A DNA stretch of 64,000 nt from Ectobius pallidus (GCA_964059195.1 CAXKWD010000001.1:214652484-214716483); one strand, 5' to 3'; shown: positions 21,849 to 32,640, numbered from the stretch's first letter. Notes: generated from the sequence alone by a model not told the origin. Numbers and translations are program-made.

Positions 21849-23607
21849 ATCTGATGTGAAAGTCACATAACTTCCTCTGCCCAAATAAAAGTTAGCAGTA
21901 TTCACATATCCTTTTAAAGAATCGCAAGACACAATTTTACATCATCCTATAAATACCTCTTCTTTCAATGATGCGACTAAAAGCGCAGGCTATATAACAA
22001 ACTTAAAAAAAAAAAAGAACAAGTGACTGAAGACGTTTATTGAACTTTCCGCCGTAAAGAATAATTTCCGAAATTTATCGAATATTTCCCTCAGATACTT
22101 CTTTACTCTATACCTGGCCAACAATACATCTTTCTCACTTCACATTCTTATATAGAATAAGAGGCCGTGAAAGAGCGCGTATTCAGTTGTTCATCACGCA
22201 AGACAAAATTTCTACAAACAGTAGGTGAACAGTGGGTGGCTTGTAATTACCCTCAGAGAATTTTTTCGAAAAAAAGTTTCAAATAAAAGTTTTAGCTCTC
22301 AGTAAAAGGAACACATGTGCAAATTTTAGAGAAAATCGTTAGAGCCGTTTTCGAGAAAATCGCGAAAAACGAAAATTTCTTCATGTAAAGTCCCCTTAAA
22401 AATAAGAGAAATTTGTCGCCAATCTTCGAATCACATCTTCAGAAGGTACCTGACCCAAATACGAAATTTTGTTTTCATACGATTCTCCGTTTCGGAGCTA
22501 GCCTGTTCACAAACTTCCACACAGAGAGACAGACACACACACAGACATGTTTCCAAAAATCTGATGTGAAAGTCACATAACTTCCTCTGCCCAAATAAAA
22601 GTTTGCAGCATTTACGCTAATTATGCTATAAATATCTTATAGCCCCTTCTTTGAATGTTGCGACTAAAAACGCAGGCTATGGGGAAAAAAAACAAGTGAC
22701 TGCAAACGTTTATTGAACTTTCCGCTGTTAAGAATAATTTCCGAAATTTATCAAATATTCCCCTCAGACATTTCTTTACTGTAAGCAAGGCCAAGAGTAC
22801 ATTTTTCTCACTTCACGTGCTTATATAGAATAAAATGCCTTAAATGTCCGTGTATTGAGTTGTTCACCAAGCAAGTTGGTAGGTTACAATCACCATTCAG
22901 AGAATGTTTTTGAAATGGTATAAGCAATCCATGTACAAAATTTAAAGGAATCTGTAAGAGCCGTTTATGAGAAAATAGCAAAAAACAAAATATTCTTCAT
23001 GTAAAGTCTCCTTAATTATAAGAGAAGGTTGTCGCCAATCATCACAGCCTCAGAAGTTACCTAACCCAAATACAAAATTTTGTTTTCGTACGATTTACAA
23101 GAAGCCGTATTGCAAAAAGCACGTATTCACAGTGGGTTGCTTATAACTACCCTTCAGAGAATTTGTTCGAAAAAATGTTTCAAATAAAAGTTTTAGCTCT
23201 TGGTACAAGCAATCCATGCGCAAAATTTAAAGAAAATCGTTAGAGCCGTTTTCGAGAAAATCGCGAAAAACGAAAATTTCTTCATGTAAAGTCCCCTTAA
23301 AAATAAGGGAAATTTTTCGCCAATCTTCGAATCACATCTTCAGAAGGTACCTGACACAAATACGATATTTTGTTTTCATACGATTCTCCGTTTTGGAGCT
23401 AGCCTGTTCACAAACTTCCACAAGACAGACACACAGACAGACACACACACAGACAGACACACAGACATGTTTCCAAAAATAGTATTTTTGGATTCAGGGG
23501 GGCTTTGAAACGTGTATATATGCTAAAAACTCAACTTCGAATTTTAGGGTCGAAAACAATACTTCCTCTACCTATAGTACCTATGGTACGGGCAGAGGAA
23601 GTAAAAA
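21849..23607 (+). mobile_element. HLN-2 head-to-tail dimer
   Basis: Unit 1 starts with the hairpin ATGTGA-AAG-TCACAT and 'aacttcctctgcccaaataa'. It runs through 'gccgttttcgagaaaatcgc' and a gacagaca tract to 'gtttccaaaaat' (22556), where a second hairpin start follows directly. Unit 2 (22557-23607) repeats the sequence, with an internal ~235-bp duplication, and ends with 'ggtacgggcagaggaagt', the inverted partner of the start. Non-coding. Confidence 0.8.
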
Positions 23608-24137
23608 TGAAAAACAGTAATAAAAAAAAAGTTGATGGAAAGATGAGAATAGAGAGACAATACAGAAGATAATAGAATTTTAAGACGTTCAAACAAGAAT
23701 TAAATGAAACGAAAGAAACTTAGCAGATTTGATGAGAAAATAATATTGAAATAAAAAGGAAAAGAAAAGGAAAAGAGAAAATAAAATATAAAAGAAAAGT
23801 AAGATAAACAAAGAAGAGAGGAGAAATCTTGGAAGATAGAGAGGAATTACATGTCATTTGTATACCAGTACCTTCAGGGGTTCAGGACTTTCTTTCATAT
23901 GTTGTCCTCAGAAGCAATTATAGTAATTTTGTTTATTTCCTCCAATGAATTAATATTTTATATATTTTCAAGGAAAACTCATACATTTTGAGGCATTTGA
24001 CCTATATATAATTCAGAACTGTCTCAATACAGGAAGAACAAAAAGATTTAGTCTACTACGAGTAACACAACTTCTTACGTTCTCTAGTAAGGCTTCTCTG
24101 TGTCCTTTAGAAACAAACTATGGTTTGATTTATAATA
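23608..24137. other. No gene seen
   Basis: A/G-rich to about 23850, then AT-rich. Confidence 0.5.
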
Positions 24138-24180
24138 TATTAAAAATATCGATTTATAAGACTATTACTCTGCCGGTTGT

Positions 24181-24948
24181 GTCGGTCAAATAAAAAACGT
24201 CGGGCGGTATTTGATTAAGTATCACGAACGAGCATATGCGCATGTACAGGAAGACTTAAGGTTATGTTCACACACGCCTCTTGTCTATCCATGTATTTTC
24301 TTGATTATTTAGTCAGTTTTGTTCCAAAACAAACATGTATAGAAGGCTGTGGCTATATGCCTCAAATCCGCCATATTCTTGGTTGCAAATTTTTATAATA
24401 TTAATAATTAATAGATTCGCGAGGAATATGTTTATTCAAGGAGCATTTTTTTAAGATTTTATTTTATAATACCGGTACTTCTAGTGCAAAATCAATAACT
24501 TACGCTCAACTTCTGCAACCAATCTTAGCATCGAAATACGCGTCCGGCCAGATCAACGTTTGCTATGAAAACTTCCGGTCGCATTATAGTCAAGTTCCCT
24601 CCTCTGAGCTGCTCTTTCATAAATATGGAACCTTCTCGCTGCTTCAGAGACCGAAAAATGCAGGTCAATTACAGCCCTAACTACACTTTCTCTCACGTTA
24701 GCATTTGTATGTGGCGATGACACAAAGCAAAATGAATTATGACAATGCATTAAGTTGAATATCGTGTGTTGCGCTTTCCGCGATTTTCATTTTTTTCCTC
24801 CTTGTTCATATTTTCCCTCCTGCCGCATGGCCTCATATGTTCCGAAAATGACCTGTATTTTGTGTTTTTTATAGGAAACTTGTGAACTAATGCGTCAAAA
24901 CTTTAATTTTAACAGCATACGAGTCCCGACGTTTTTTATTTGACCGAC
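24181..24948. mobile_element. TIR element V inserted in the LINE
   Basis: 768 bp; perfect 24-bp TIRs beginning gtcggtcaaataaaaaacgt. The flanking 'tgt' (24178-80, 24949-51) suggests a 3-bp TSD, and excision restores the LINE reading frame. It encodes a helix-turn-helix relic on the minus strand (see next entry). Superfamily undecided: a 3-bp TSD does not fit Tc1/mariner. Confidence 0.82.
24553..24750 (-). pseudogene. Transposase N-terminal helix-turn-helix relic
   Basis: 65-codon frame with VRESVVRAVIDLHFSVSEAA followed by RRFHIYERAAQRR and YNATGSFHSKR. This layout, a helix-turn-helix followed by a short basic linker, matches the DNA-binding N-terminus of Tc1/pogo-like or psq-type transposases. 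A TGA replaces the codon after SKR, and SGRTRIS follows in frame, so the ORF is broken there. No catalytic domain in the element. Confidence 0.5.
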
Positions 24949-25385
24949 TGTACTATATGGATGTGAGACATGGTCGCTTACTCTTCGGGAAGAACATAAT
25001 CTGAGAGTGTTCGAAAACAGGGGGCTTAGGAAAATATTTGGGCCTAAGAGACATGAAAATGGGGACTGGAGAAAACCGCATAATGACGAGCTTCATAACC
25101 TGTAATGTTCACCAGATATAGTAAGGGTAATTAAATCACGGAGGATGAAATGGGCTGGACATGTTGCGCGCATGGAGGAGGAAAGTCATATCTCAAAAGG
25201 ATTGACTGGGAGACCCGACAGGAAAAGACCACTTGGAAGACATAGACGTAGATGGGAGGACAATATTAGGATAGATTTAAGGGAAGTAGGATTTGCGAGG
25301 GATGGTTGGAATTAGCACAGAATAGGGCTGAATCGCGGGCTCAGATAAGAGGCAATGAACTTTCAGGTTCCATAAAATAGATAAT

Positions 25386-25545
25386 ATTCCTTTAGCATGC
25401 TTAGGAATAGTCTATTGCCAATGAGTAAGTAAGTAAGTAAAGGTAAAGTGATCCCTGTTTGGACCATTCCTTTAGAATGCTTAGGAATAGTCTATTGCCA
25501 TTGAGTAAGTAAGTAAATAAAGGTAAAGTGATCCCTGTTTGGACC
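25386..25545 (+). repeat. 80-bp tandem duplication at the LINE/SINE junction
   Basis: Two copies of 'attcctttagNatgcttagg', 'aatagtctattgcca', (gtaa)n and 'aggtaaagtgatccctgttt' joined head to tail. The first part is LINE 3' UTR, the second the reverse complement of a SINE-A tail. Confidence 0.8.
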
Positions 25546-25760
25546 ATGGAGACCCGTAGATTTCCGGGAGGTTGAGGCTCCTAGATTGAGACATCGACAT
25601 AGAAAGGTGGTAAGGTTGTCAGCCATACATACCGGCCGCTTTTTACCCCCAGAAATACTCCTGGTATTCATTTAATTTAGAGGCTGAGTCGACCCCAGGG
25701 CCACAATACCGGCAGAAGGATTAGGCCAATTGGAAAATCCGAACGATCTCAACTAATTGT
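25520..25760 (-). repeat. SINE-A, minus-strand copy without head
   Basis: Complement of the SINE-A body: 'ggaggttgaggctcctagat', 'aaggttgtcagcc', 'ggccgctttttaccccc', 'aggattaggcc'. The tRNA head is missing. Confidence 0.7.
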
Positions 25761-26330
25761 TTAATATCAATAATCGTATCTTATAATTTTGCCTTTCAAT
25801 TGTTTCATCTCAATTTGTTCCATCTATTTCTATTTCTAACCGGCTAACATAGATATAAACCTATTTGTAATCAGAACTATTCAAATTTATTTTGTAAAAA
25901 TTGTATAACTGTTTTAGTTTATGTGTTAATTTTTGTAAATCTCTCTTATTGACCTTTTCACTGCTAATGACGTATAAATTCGTCACCTCAAAAAATTGTG
26001 TGAAAGCAAGATAATTAAGATTAATAGAGTAATGCTTTATGTAGAATGTGAGCTTTTTTATTCTCTTGTTACGATTGTCATTAAGGGATACTAACTATTC
26101 TACTGAAATTTTCCTTGTTGATTTCCAATTTAGAGCCCACTGATAGTTTCACTTGATCGATGCTTATAATACAAATTCAGCATGGAAAAGGTTAATAGAT
26201 AATAGGCCTATATAGTTGCCGCTCGAACCTTTGGTCACCTGGAGGCTTGCAGACAAAGTTCATATTAAAACAATGTATGGAACGTAATAAATAATTCTAA
26301 GTACCTAAGAGCAGTACATACTCTGGCAGT
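25761..26330. other. No gene seen
   Basis: AT-rich, no motif recognised. TAGGCCTA near 26202. Confidence 0.5.
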
Positions 26331-26405
26331 ACGCCGTAGCTTAGTGGTTGTGGAGCTGCGCTGCAAACCGGAAGGTCGTGGGTCTGATTCCCGATCAGCT
26401 AATTC
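26331..26405 (+). repeat. tRNA-like SINE head (SINE-A type)
   Basis: A-box-like 'cgtagcttagtggttgtgg' and B-box-like 'gtgggtctgattcccg', close to the head of the SINE-A at 54185, but followed by unrelated sequence. Confidence 0.6.
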
Positions 26406-26811
26406 AAATTTTATTTGTTCTTTACAGTATAGGCCTATACAAGGACATACAAAAGAACATCGTCAGTAGGCGGATAGTGTAGCAGTGAATTTTTTTTTAC
26501 ATAATTTAAGGTAGAAATGTGTTTACATTACATATTACAAAAGTATTTACCTTCATTAAACATATTCCAGACAGCAGCTATTTCTGAAACTAAGCCCTTG
26601 AAATTCATCCAGTGAGTAAATAGCTTTTGTTATTTCAGATTTAAACTTACTAGGCTGTTCAATATTTTAAATTTTACCTGAGAGTTTGTTGAAACATTTC
26701 ATTCTAATGTAGCTCGGTTTTTCTTCAAATAATTTGAGACGGTGATTTTTAACAATGAAGTCATTTTTCGTCCTTATATTGTATTCGTGTGCAGCTAAAC
26801 TTTGAACATCA

Positions 26812-26938
26812 TGCAAATTCGATAAAGCGTATTTGATTTTATTGCGCGTACAGACAGACGGACAGACAGACAAACGGGCGGACAGACATTTCCCGTCCCC
26901 CACACAATCTCGTAAAGTACCATTCTGGCACTTAATAA
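26812..26938 (-). mobile_element. HLN-1 copy 4 (fragment)
   Basis: Only the 5' portion: 'cttaataa' / 'ctggcacttaata', 'cccccacacaatctcg', a gacggacagacagac tract and 'attcgataaagcgtatttga'. Confidence 0.75.
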
Positions 26939-27005
26939 GCTATAGAAAGTTGATTAATTTCTTCTTCTAGAAAGTTACACACTTCCAGAAACTGTTGGTG
27001 ATTAT

Positions 27006-27640
27006 TAGATGGGATTTTAAGGCAAATGCCTATTTTGTTCCTTATGAAATAACATGAACATTTTTAAATAGGCTATGTGAACGTTTCATGATAAATCACT
27101 TGCATTTATGGAGTTTTATAGTGCCCTAAAATGCCTATTTGGACCTTCAGAGCCTATTTTACTATTTTAGTGCCTAAAATGCCTATTTTGTACATTTAAA
27201 ATAAAATTCAACTTCACAATCTCATAATGGACACCCCTCAATGAAAAGCAGAACAGCAGAGGTGGGTTTTTCACAGAAACTTGATTATTCCAAACAATTG
27301 TCGTTAAAGGAATGCTGACTGACGGGGGAGGGGGAGGATTAAGGGGGAAGGACTACTGTGTCAAGTCACTAGTGAAAGAACATCTGCTTAAGTGAATATA
27401 GTTCGTAATGCCTAATTTTGCAGTTAATTCTGTTAAGAATAGGTATACCACGTTTCTTGCAGTACAAAAAAAAACCATGTTACAGTTTAAGTGTATATTG
27501 TAATGTATTAAAGTCTATTTACACATTTTATAGCATATTTCCAGTGACTATTTTATCTTTTAAAAGCCTATTTACTTGTTTTAAAAGCCTATTTTAGCTG
27601 CCTAAAACTAATTTTTTTAGAGCCTACAATCCCAGGTCTA
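27006..27640 (+). mobile_element. hAT-type MITE with gcctattt repeats
   Basis: 635 bp; degenerate TIRs tagatgggattttaaggc and complement of gcctacaatcccaggtcta; perfect 8-bp TSD gtgattat (26998-27005, 27641-27648). The interior has many 'atgcctatttt' motifs in direct orientation. Confidence 0.87.
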
Positions 27641-27979
27641 GTGATTATTTAGGAGGTTGAAGAATTGGTTATATCGATCTTGTCATTTGACAGTCGTGAC
27701 ATATGGTTTTTGTGTCCCTATCTTTTATTTATAAGCAGCAAACGTCTGAATGGAGAGACGCCTGTATGGTTTCACACTAGAACCTGATACCATTTTCTTT
27801 TCTTGCAGTCCATGTAATCAGATAGCAATATTTCTCCTCTTATTTCATGTAGGTGGTCTTACTCGGTCATCCCGGCTGATAACAGGGAAACATACAGTAT
27901 TTCTGCTCAAACCCAGGTTGAAACTTTAAAGGCAGATCTTATAGGGCTATCTCAGGGCTAATTAATTAGTTACGCCGCG

Positions 27980-28706
27980 CAGGCCCGACGAGAGGGAGGG
28001 ATAGCAGCCCCGGGGCCCGGGTCCCAAAAGGGGGCCCGGCCGACCAGGTTTTATTTTTTACTTTGTAAATTTATTCTAAAATAAAATTGGTTATAAGTAA
28101 AAAAACAGCTTAAGTTATGTTTTATGTGTTCATTTTATTTGCATTGTCCTGTCGTATAACGGTGACACGGTATTAATCGGCTCATCTGAAACGGATTATT
28201 CTCGAAGAAAAATTGCTATTTTTTAAAAGTAGAAGTAGAAATTCTTTTGGACTAAACAGTAGGCCTCACTAACGTTCGGCATTTAAAATCCAAATTTCCA
28301 AAAGATTAAACTGGTACATACAGATAAAACTGTTCCTAATTAGAACATTTTAATGTATTTTTCCGTTTAGTGCCCGGCAAAAGTTAACTAATTTGGTCCA
28401 AAATCAATAGGCTTCGTCCCATGGGCGTTATAAATGGTATACCAAGTTTTATGAAAATCAGATAAAGCGTATTTGAGTAATCGCGCTTACAGACACACGG
28501 GCAGACAGACAGTCAGACAGTCCTTGTCTACCTGACAATCTCATAAAGTACCGGTACCATTCTGGCACTTAATAATTATGTAATATAATGAAATAATCTT
28601 TTCGATGCATACATTATAAAGGGGAACTTGGGTAGAGAATTTAATATTTGACGGGGGCCCGGGAAAATTTGTCCCTGGGGCCCCTTGCTTTCTTTCCACG
28701 GCCCTG
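27980..28706 (+). mobile_element. hAT-type MITE, GC-rich ends
   Basis: 727 bp; ends caggcccgacgagaggga and complement of cttgctttctttccacggccctg; TSD acgccgcg / acgccggg (7 of 8). It hosts an HLN-1 fragment at 28369..28575. Confidence 0.85.
28369..28575 (-). mobile_element. HLN-1 copy 5 (fragment nested in a hAT MITE)
   Basis: 5' part of HLN-1 with 'ggtataccaagttttatgaa', 'gataaagcgtatttgag', a cagacagacag tract and 'attctggcacttaata'. Confidence 0.75.
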
Positions 28707-28833
28707 ACGCCGGGCGTTAAGTCTTGAACCTGCGCACAAGCAATAGATGTAACGATCTCCACCAAGTATTAACTAATACTACTTTTTAAAGTTGGTAGCA
28801 TTTGCAACTTCAGAACAGTTGGTGTTAGAGACT

Positions 28834-29386
28834 AATTATTAAGTGCCAGTATGATACTTTGTGAGATTGTGTGGGGAAGGGAAAATGTCTGCCCGTCTGT
28901 CCGTGTGTCTGTACGCGCGATAACTCAACTATTCTTTATCGGATTTTCATAAAACTTGGTATAGCCTAAGTTACGCATTTATAATGTCCATGAGAAGGCG
29001 CCTATTGATATTTGAGAAAATCGGTCGACCGGTACCGGAGTAATGCCCAATTTAGGGGCTATTTTATGGTAATATATTAGAAAGAATTTATCGAATGCAA
29101 ATCAGTTCTTATGACAACATATTGTTTTACAGTATTCATATATGACTTTGGAAGTTGCAGTGCAGGTAGCTTTGACAAATAACACTACCCACTTATACCT
29201 TCACATATGCTTATCAGACTAGACCTTTTTTCTTCCGTAAGCCCTGCTTAATGAATCGATCTGGAGCTTAACTCGGAAATCGATAACAAAAATAATTTAT
29301 TTTCTGCATATCATAATTGCAATTATCACTGATTAAACAGAAGCATTCTGACACTTTGTTACATCAGTTTACCTGATTTTATTTAT
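28834..29386 (+). mobile_element. HLN-1 copy 6, best single-unit copy
   Basis: About 553 bp: 5' 'attaagtgccagtatgatac', 'tgtctgtacgcgcgataact', 'ggtaccggagtaatgcccaa', then 3' 'attctgacactttgttacat' and the hairpin ATCAG-TTTAC-CTGAT followed by TTTATTTA. The order is 5' sub-terminal repeat, body, inverted 3' sub-terminal repeat, hairpin, T-rich end, as in Helentron-associated (DINE-1/HINE) elements. No coding frame. Confidence 0.8.
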
Positions 29387-29392
29387 GTTGAT

Positions 29393-29458
29393 AATGCGAC
29401 ATGGAATTTCAGAGTCGATCACAATACTTTATCTATGGTACGCGCAGAGGAAGTAAAA
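29393..29458 (+). mobile_element. HLN-2 terminal fragment
   Basis: 'agtcgatcacaatactttat' followed by 'ctatggtacgcgcagaggaa', the terminal part of HLN-2, directly after HLN-1 copy 6. Confidence 0.7.
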
Positions 29459-29671
29459 ATGTTACATAACTCCTTCAGTAGATTTTCATTTCGGACTTCA
29501 TTCCGTTAGATCTTATTTACAGACCTCCTCAAATTCCTGATTTCAACTTTACTTTCGTGTTTGTGTTGTAGAAGTGGTGTTCCATGAAGGGGCTGTAAGA
29601 ATCGTGTTTTGTTTAATTCAGCTTTATTTATACGCATCTGAACACGCAGCTTATATCAAGGGTCTACACCA

Positions 29672-29818
29672 TTTCAACCTCAATTTCGGAAAAAGTAATT
29701 TCAATTTCGGAAAAAGTAATTCCAATTTCGGAAAAAGTAATTCCAATTTCGGAAAAAGTAATTTCAATTTCGGAAAAGGTAATTTCAATTTCGGAAAAAG
29801 TAACTTCAATTTCGGAAA
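29672..29818 (+). repeat. 21-bp minisatellite, left arm of a palindrome
   Basis: Seven units of AATTTCGGAAAAAGTAATTYC. The inverted partner array is at 30004..30157. The matching lead-in 'ctacaccatttcaacctc' occurs inverted at the other end. Translation gives NFGKSNFNFGKSN repeats, which I take as chance. Confidence 0.92.
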
Positions 29819-29820
29819 TA

Positions 29821-30001
29821 CGAGGGCTATGAAGAGGGTATAGTAAAGTTGGTACCACGCTAGGACAAATGACTCAATCGGAGTGAGATTATGTAGAGAA
29901 GTACTTAGAAGGTGTACCTAAATGTTCCAAATAAAACAGTTTTGATTTTCACAGTGGTTTTCATTTTATGCCCCATCGAATGTTTTAAAAAATAGCCCTC
30001 G
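29821..30001 (+). mobile_element. Deleted mariner at the palindrome centre
   Basis: 181 bp; ends cgagggctat / atagccctcg, flanked by TA on both sides (29819-20, 30002-03). It keeps the transposase C-terminus in the first frame: EEGIVKLVPR, stop, DK, stop, LNRSEIM. This is the usual mariner ending with two nonsense changes. The rest of the gene is gone. Confidence 0.83.
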
Positions 30002-30003
30002 TA

Positions 30004-30157
30004 TTTCCGAAATTGAAGTAACTTTTTCCGAAATTGAGATTACTTTTTCCGAAATTGAAATTACCTTTTCCGAAATTGAAATTACCTTTTCCGAATTTGA
30101 AATTACTTTTTCCGAAATTGAAATTACTTTTTCCGAAATTGAGGTTGAAATGGTGTA
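30004..30157 (-). repeat. 21-bp minisatellite, right arm of a palindrome
   Basis: Inverted array matching 29672..29818, ending 'gaggttgaaatggtgtag'. Together the arms form a ~165-bp inverted repeat. Confidence 0.92.
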
Positions 30158-30274
30158 GTTCTGTGGGTATAAGTTACTAGTAGGCCATGTAACTATTGAT
30201 GTGCAACTATTTTCCATTGTTGATTACAATGGATTTCAGTTAATTAATTATTATATCACACGACGAAATAGTGG

Positions 30275-30432
30275 CGAAGAGTCATTTTAAGTAAATTCCC
30301 AACTCGGCATTTACCTTTACCACTGGGAACAAACCATGAAAAAACCCCGGTCACTGGGTTTGAACCCGGGACCTCCAGAATGCGAATCCAAGACGCTCCC
30401 ATCTCGGCCACCTCGATCGGTTTTGATAGTTT
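30275..30432 (-). repeat. SINE-B, near-complete minus-strand copy
   Basis: On the minus strand: 'ggtggccgagatgggagcgt' (A box region), 'tcccgggttcaaacccagtg' (B box), 'catggtttgttcccagtggt', 'aaatgccgagttgggaattt'. Best copy for the SINE-B head-body junction. Confidence 0.78.
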
Positions 30433-31505
30433 GATTTCTGTCTTCATAATTAGAAATAATTAAAAGCACTACCTATTTTTACTCATTGTCTAAGTAATTA
30501 ACTAAAATAATACGTCTTACATAATTATTTCGTCACAATCAAAATGAATAGAAGGCGAAGTATTTAGTTGATAGTGTGCTACTCATTTCTCATTAGAGCA
30601 TGGGTTCTAGTGAATATTCATTAAAGTTACCACTTACACTCATTGCATTATTCATTGTAGCAAATACGGCTGTCTTTTGTTATTGAATAAATTAAGAGGT
30701 TCACAAAATGACGATTATTTTTATACAAGATGCGTCAACTAATGCACTGTAACTGCATTAATTTAAATAGCAAATTCAATTACATATTGTTGCAAATTGA
30801 ACGTAATTACGGAGTAGCGCTTCATTTTTTCAAATTACAAGGCATGCTGGGAAACAATTTCAACTGTTTTAATTGCAAATGACAGTCAGCTTCCGGTCTT
30901 CCCGTGACTAGCGTTTATAAATGTTTATAAATAATGCAACGCACATTTTTGTGGGACGACGGAAATTATTTCCCGTGCATTCATATCGGCCTTTTTGCGG
31001 CCAAATGGGTCGAGTGATCGTTTTACATGAATTGTATATTCACAATATTTCTGAGTTAATTTATATGAACTGTTGGGAAAAAAGAAATATAAGGTGCACC
31101 TTCTCATGAAACGTATCCCGTCCAACCCACCCTCAGTGAAGCAGTTTCTTTTATACCACGATCTAGCGAATTCTTCGAGGATGAACAGGCTGACAAATCG
31201 TTGGGTACAAGGTACAATGCACTTACTCTCACATTTTTAATATTTGGTACAAGGGGCACTCTCGCATTTTTAATATTTGGTACGGTCGGGAGTGCCGGCG
31301 ACAATATACAAGGGTAGTTGGTCACCCTGCTTCCCTGAGAAACAAAATGTGAACATCGAGTGGGCGGAGATTAAAGTGCACCTTGTATTTGGCTTTTGCC
31401 AAAAGAAATTGTGGAAAAAATAACACATATTTTAAGAAACTAGCTTAAATCCAGGACTTTATAAAAATTTTACTCTATTGGTTGGTATGTGGTTATTTAA
31501 CGACG
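30433..31505. other. No gene seen; short direct repeat
   Basis: Contains two direct copies of 'ttaatatttggtac' with preceding 'ctctcNcattttt' (31225-31285) and, at 31313-31330, an end resembling a MITE terminus (gggtagttggtcaccctg). Confidence 0.45.
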
Positions 31506-31509
31506 GAGA

Positions 31510-31672
31510 TGTACTGCAACTTAGGCCTGTGACCGTCGCCAATGTGCCGGAATTTTGTCCCGCAGGAGTTCTTTTACATGCGAGTAAATCTACTGACATA
31601 TGCATCTCACATTTATGCACAAATAAATACCATAACCTGGGCCAGGATCGAACTGCCCTTCTTGTATATTGC
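31510..31672 (-). repeat. SINE-C fragment (divergent)
   Basis: 'tttactcgcatgtaaaagaa' and 'gttcgatcctggcccagg' on the minus strand correspond to the SINE-C body and B box, strongly decayed. Confidence 0.45.
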
Positions 31673-31674
31673 TT

Positions 31675-32640
31675 ATCAGTACCAAGCAGTCTAAATAATG
31701 CACAATACTATCCACATAGTTAAGCACGCGAAGCGGAGGCGGCAGCCGTAGCGAAGTACAAACGCATTTGTAGAATAATGTATCATAAACTGAATTAACA
31801 GGTTTCGAAAAAGGGCCATATTATATCTCCCGCGAGGTTTGGCAACCTGTTCACCCACAATTATAGCTGCTCTAGCGGTATGACGTCACATCTGTAAGGT
31901 CCAATCATGAGTTTCTTCATAATTCGAAGACAGAAAAATGGCGGAAAACAAGCAACTTTTCGCTAGATCGTGATATAAAAGAAAGTGTTTCATTTAGGAC
32001 GGGTGGGTTGTACCGAATCATTCGCCAACATCTCTCCACACAACTATCTACTATAAAAAAATTCGTGCGATATTACTGTTTTATAAAGAGGATCTCGGTT
32101 TTAAAATACGGGTCCTCTACAATTGGATTATACCAAAATGGAATATATTTTTTAAGAAAGACGAAGAAAGAAACTAGCTAAAATCCAGGGCTTTTTAAAA
32201 ATTTTACTGTGTGTCGCAATATGAAGTGTAGTGAAAGTTATGTTTTTTACATCAGATTTTTTAAGCCGTGGGCTATGACTAAGCTATAATCCCATCATAA
32301 TCACCGACGTTAATATCCCAATCAATCATAAGGTATCTCCGAATCCCATTGTTTTTGTACTCTATAATAATACAAATTGAATACGATGTGTGAATAGGCC
32401 GTAGGTGTGGAAATGGGCATTATCTCCCCGTTTGGAAATGATGGCTGCACAATTACACAAGACAGACGAGAGAAGCTTTTGAAGAGTTATTAACTATAAT
32501 TTCATTAGAGGACAGTAATTTACAAAATAAATATGGCAGGCACATGAAAGGCATCAGTCTGAATTTCCAATAACAGTAATTGTTTCCCAATGTCGCTATC
32601 AATCAATTGTGATACACACTTGTAATGTAACAACGACCTA
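31675..32640. other. No gene seen; small HLN-2 fragment
   Basis: 32231-32269 is a reversed HLN-2 hairpin end ('aacataactttcactac' complement with 'catcagatttttt'). 'aaactagctaaaatccaggg' at 32173 repeats 31437. Confidence 0.45.

Larger units (their letters stand above)
24138..25440 (+). pseudogene. LINE 3' end split by a TIR element
   Basis: Same LINE family as at 13868. The left part (24138-24180) encodes KISIYKTITLPVV. After the 768-bp insertion it resumes (24952) as LYGCETWSLTLREEHNLRVF, then GLRKIFGPKRHENGDWRKP, a stop at 'cctgtaatg', SRRMKWAGHVARMEE, RRRWEDNIRIDLREVGFARDG and AMNFQVP. Several frame and stop lesions. Tail gagtaagtaagtaagtaa. 5'-truncated. Confidence 0.88.

Noticed and set aside
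25956..26160. Possible coding or regulatory segment in plain AT-rich DNA
   Set aside because: No open frame, motif or repeat match.
29574..29843. Low-complexity protein with NFGKSN repeats
   Set aside because: Produced by the 21-bp minisatellite; the inverted array gives a different repeat peptide.
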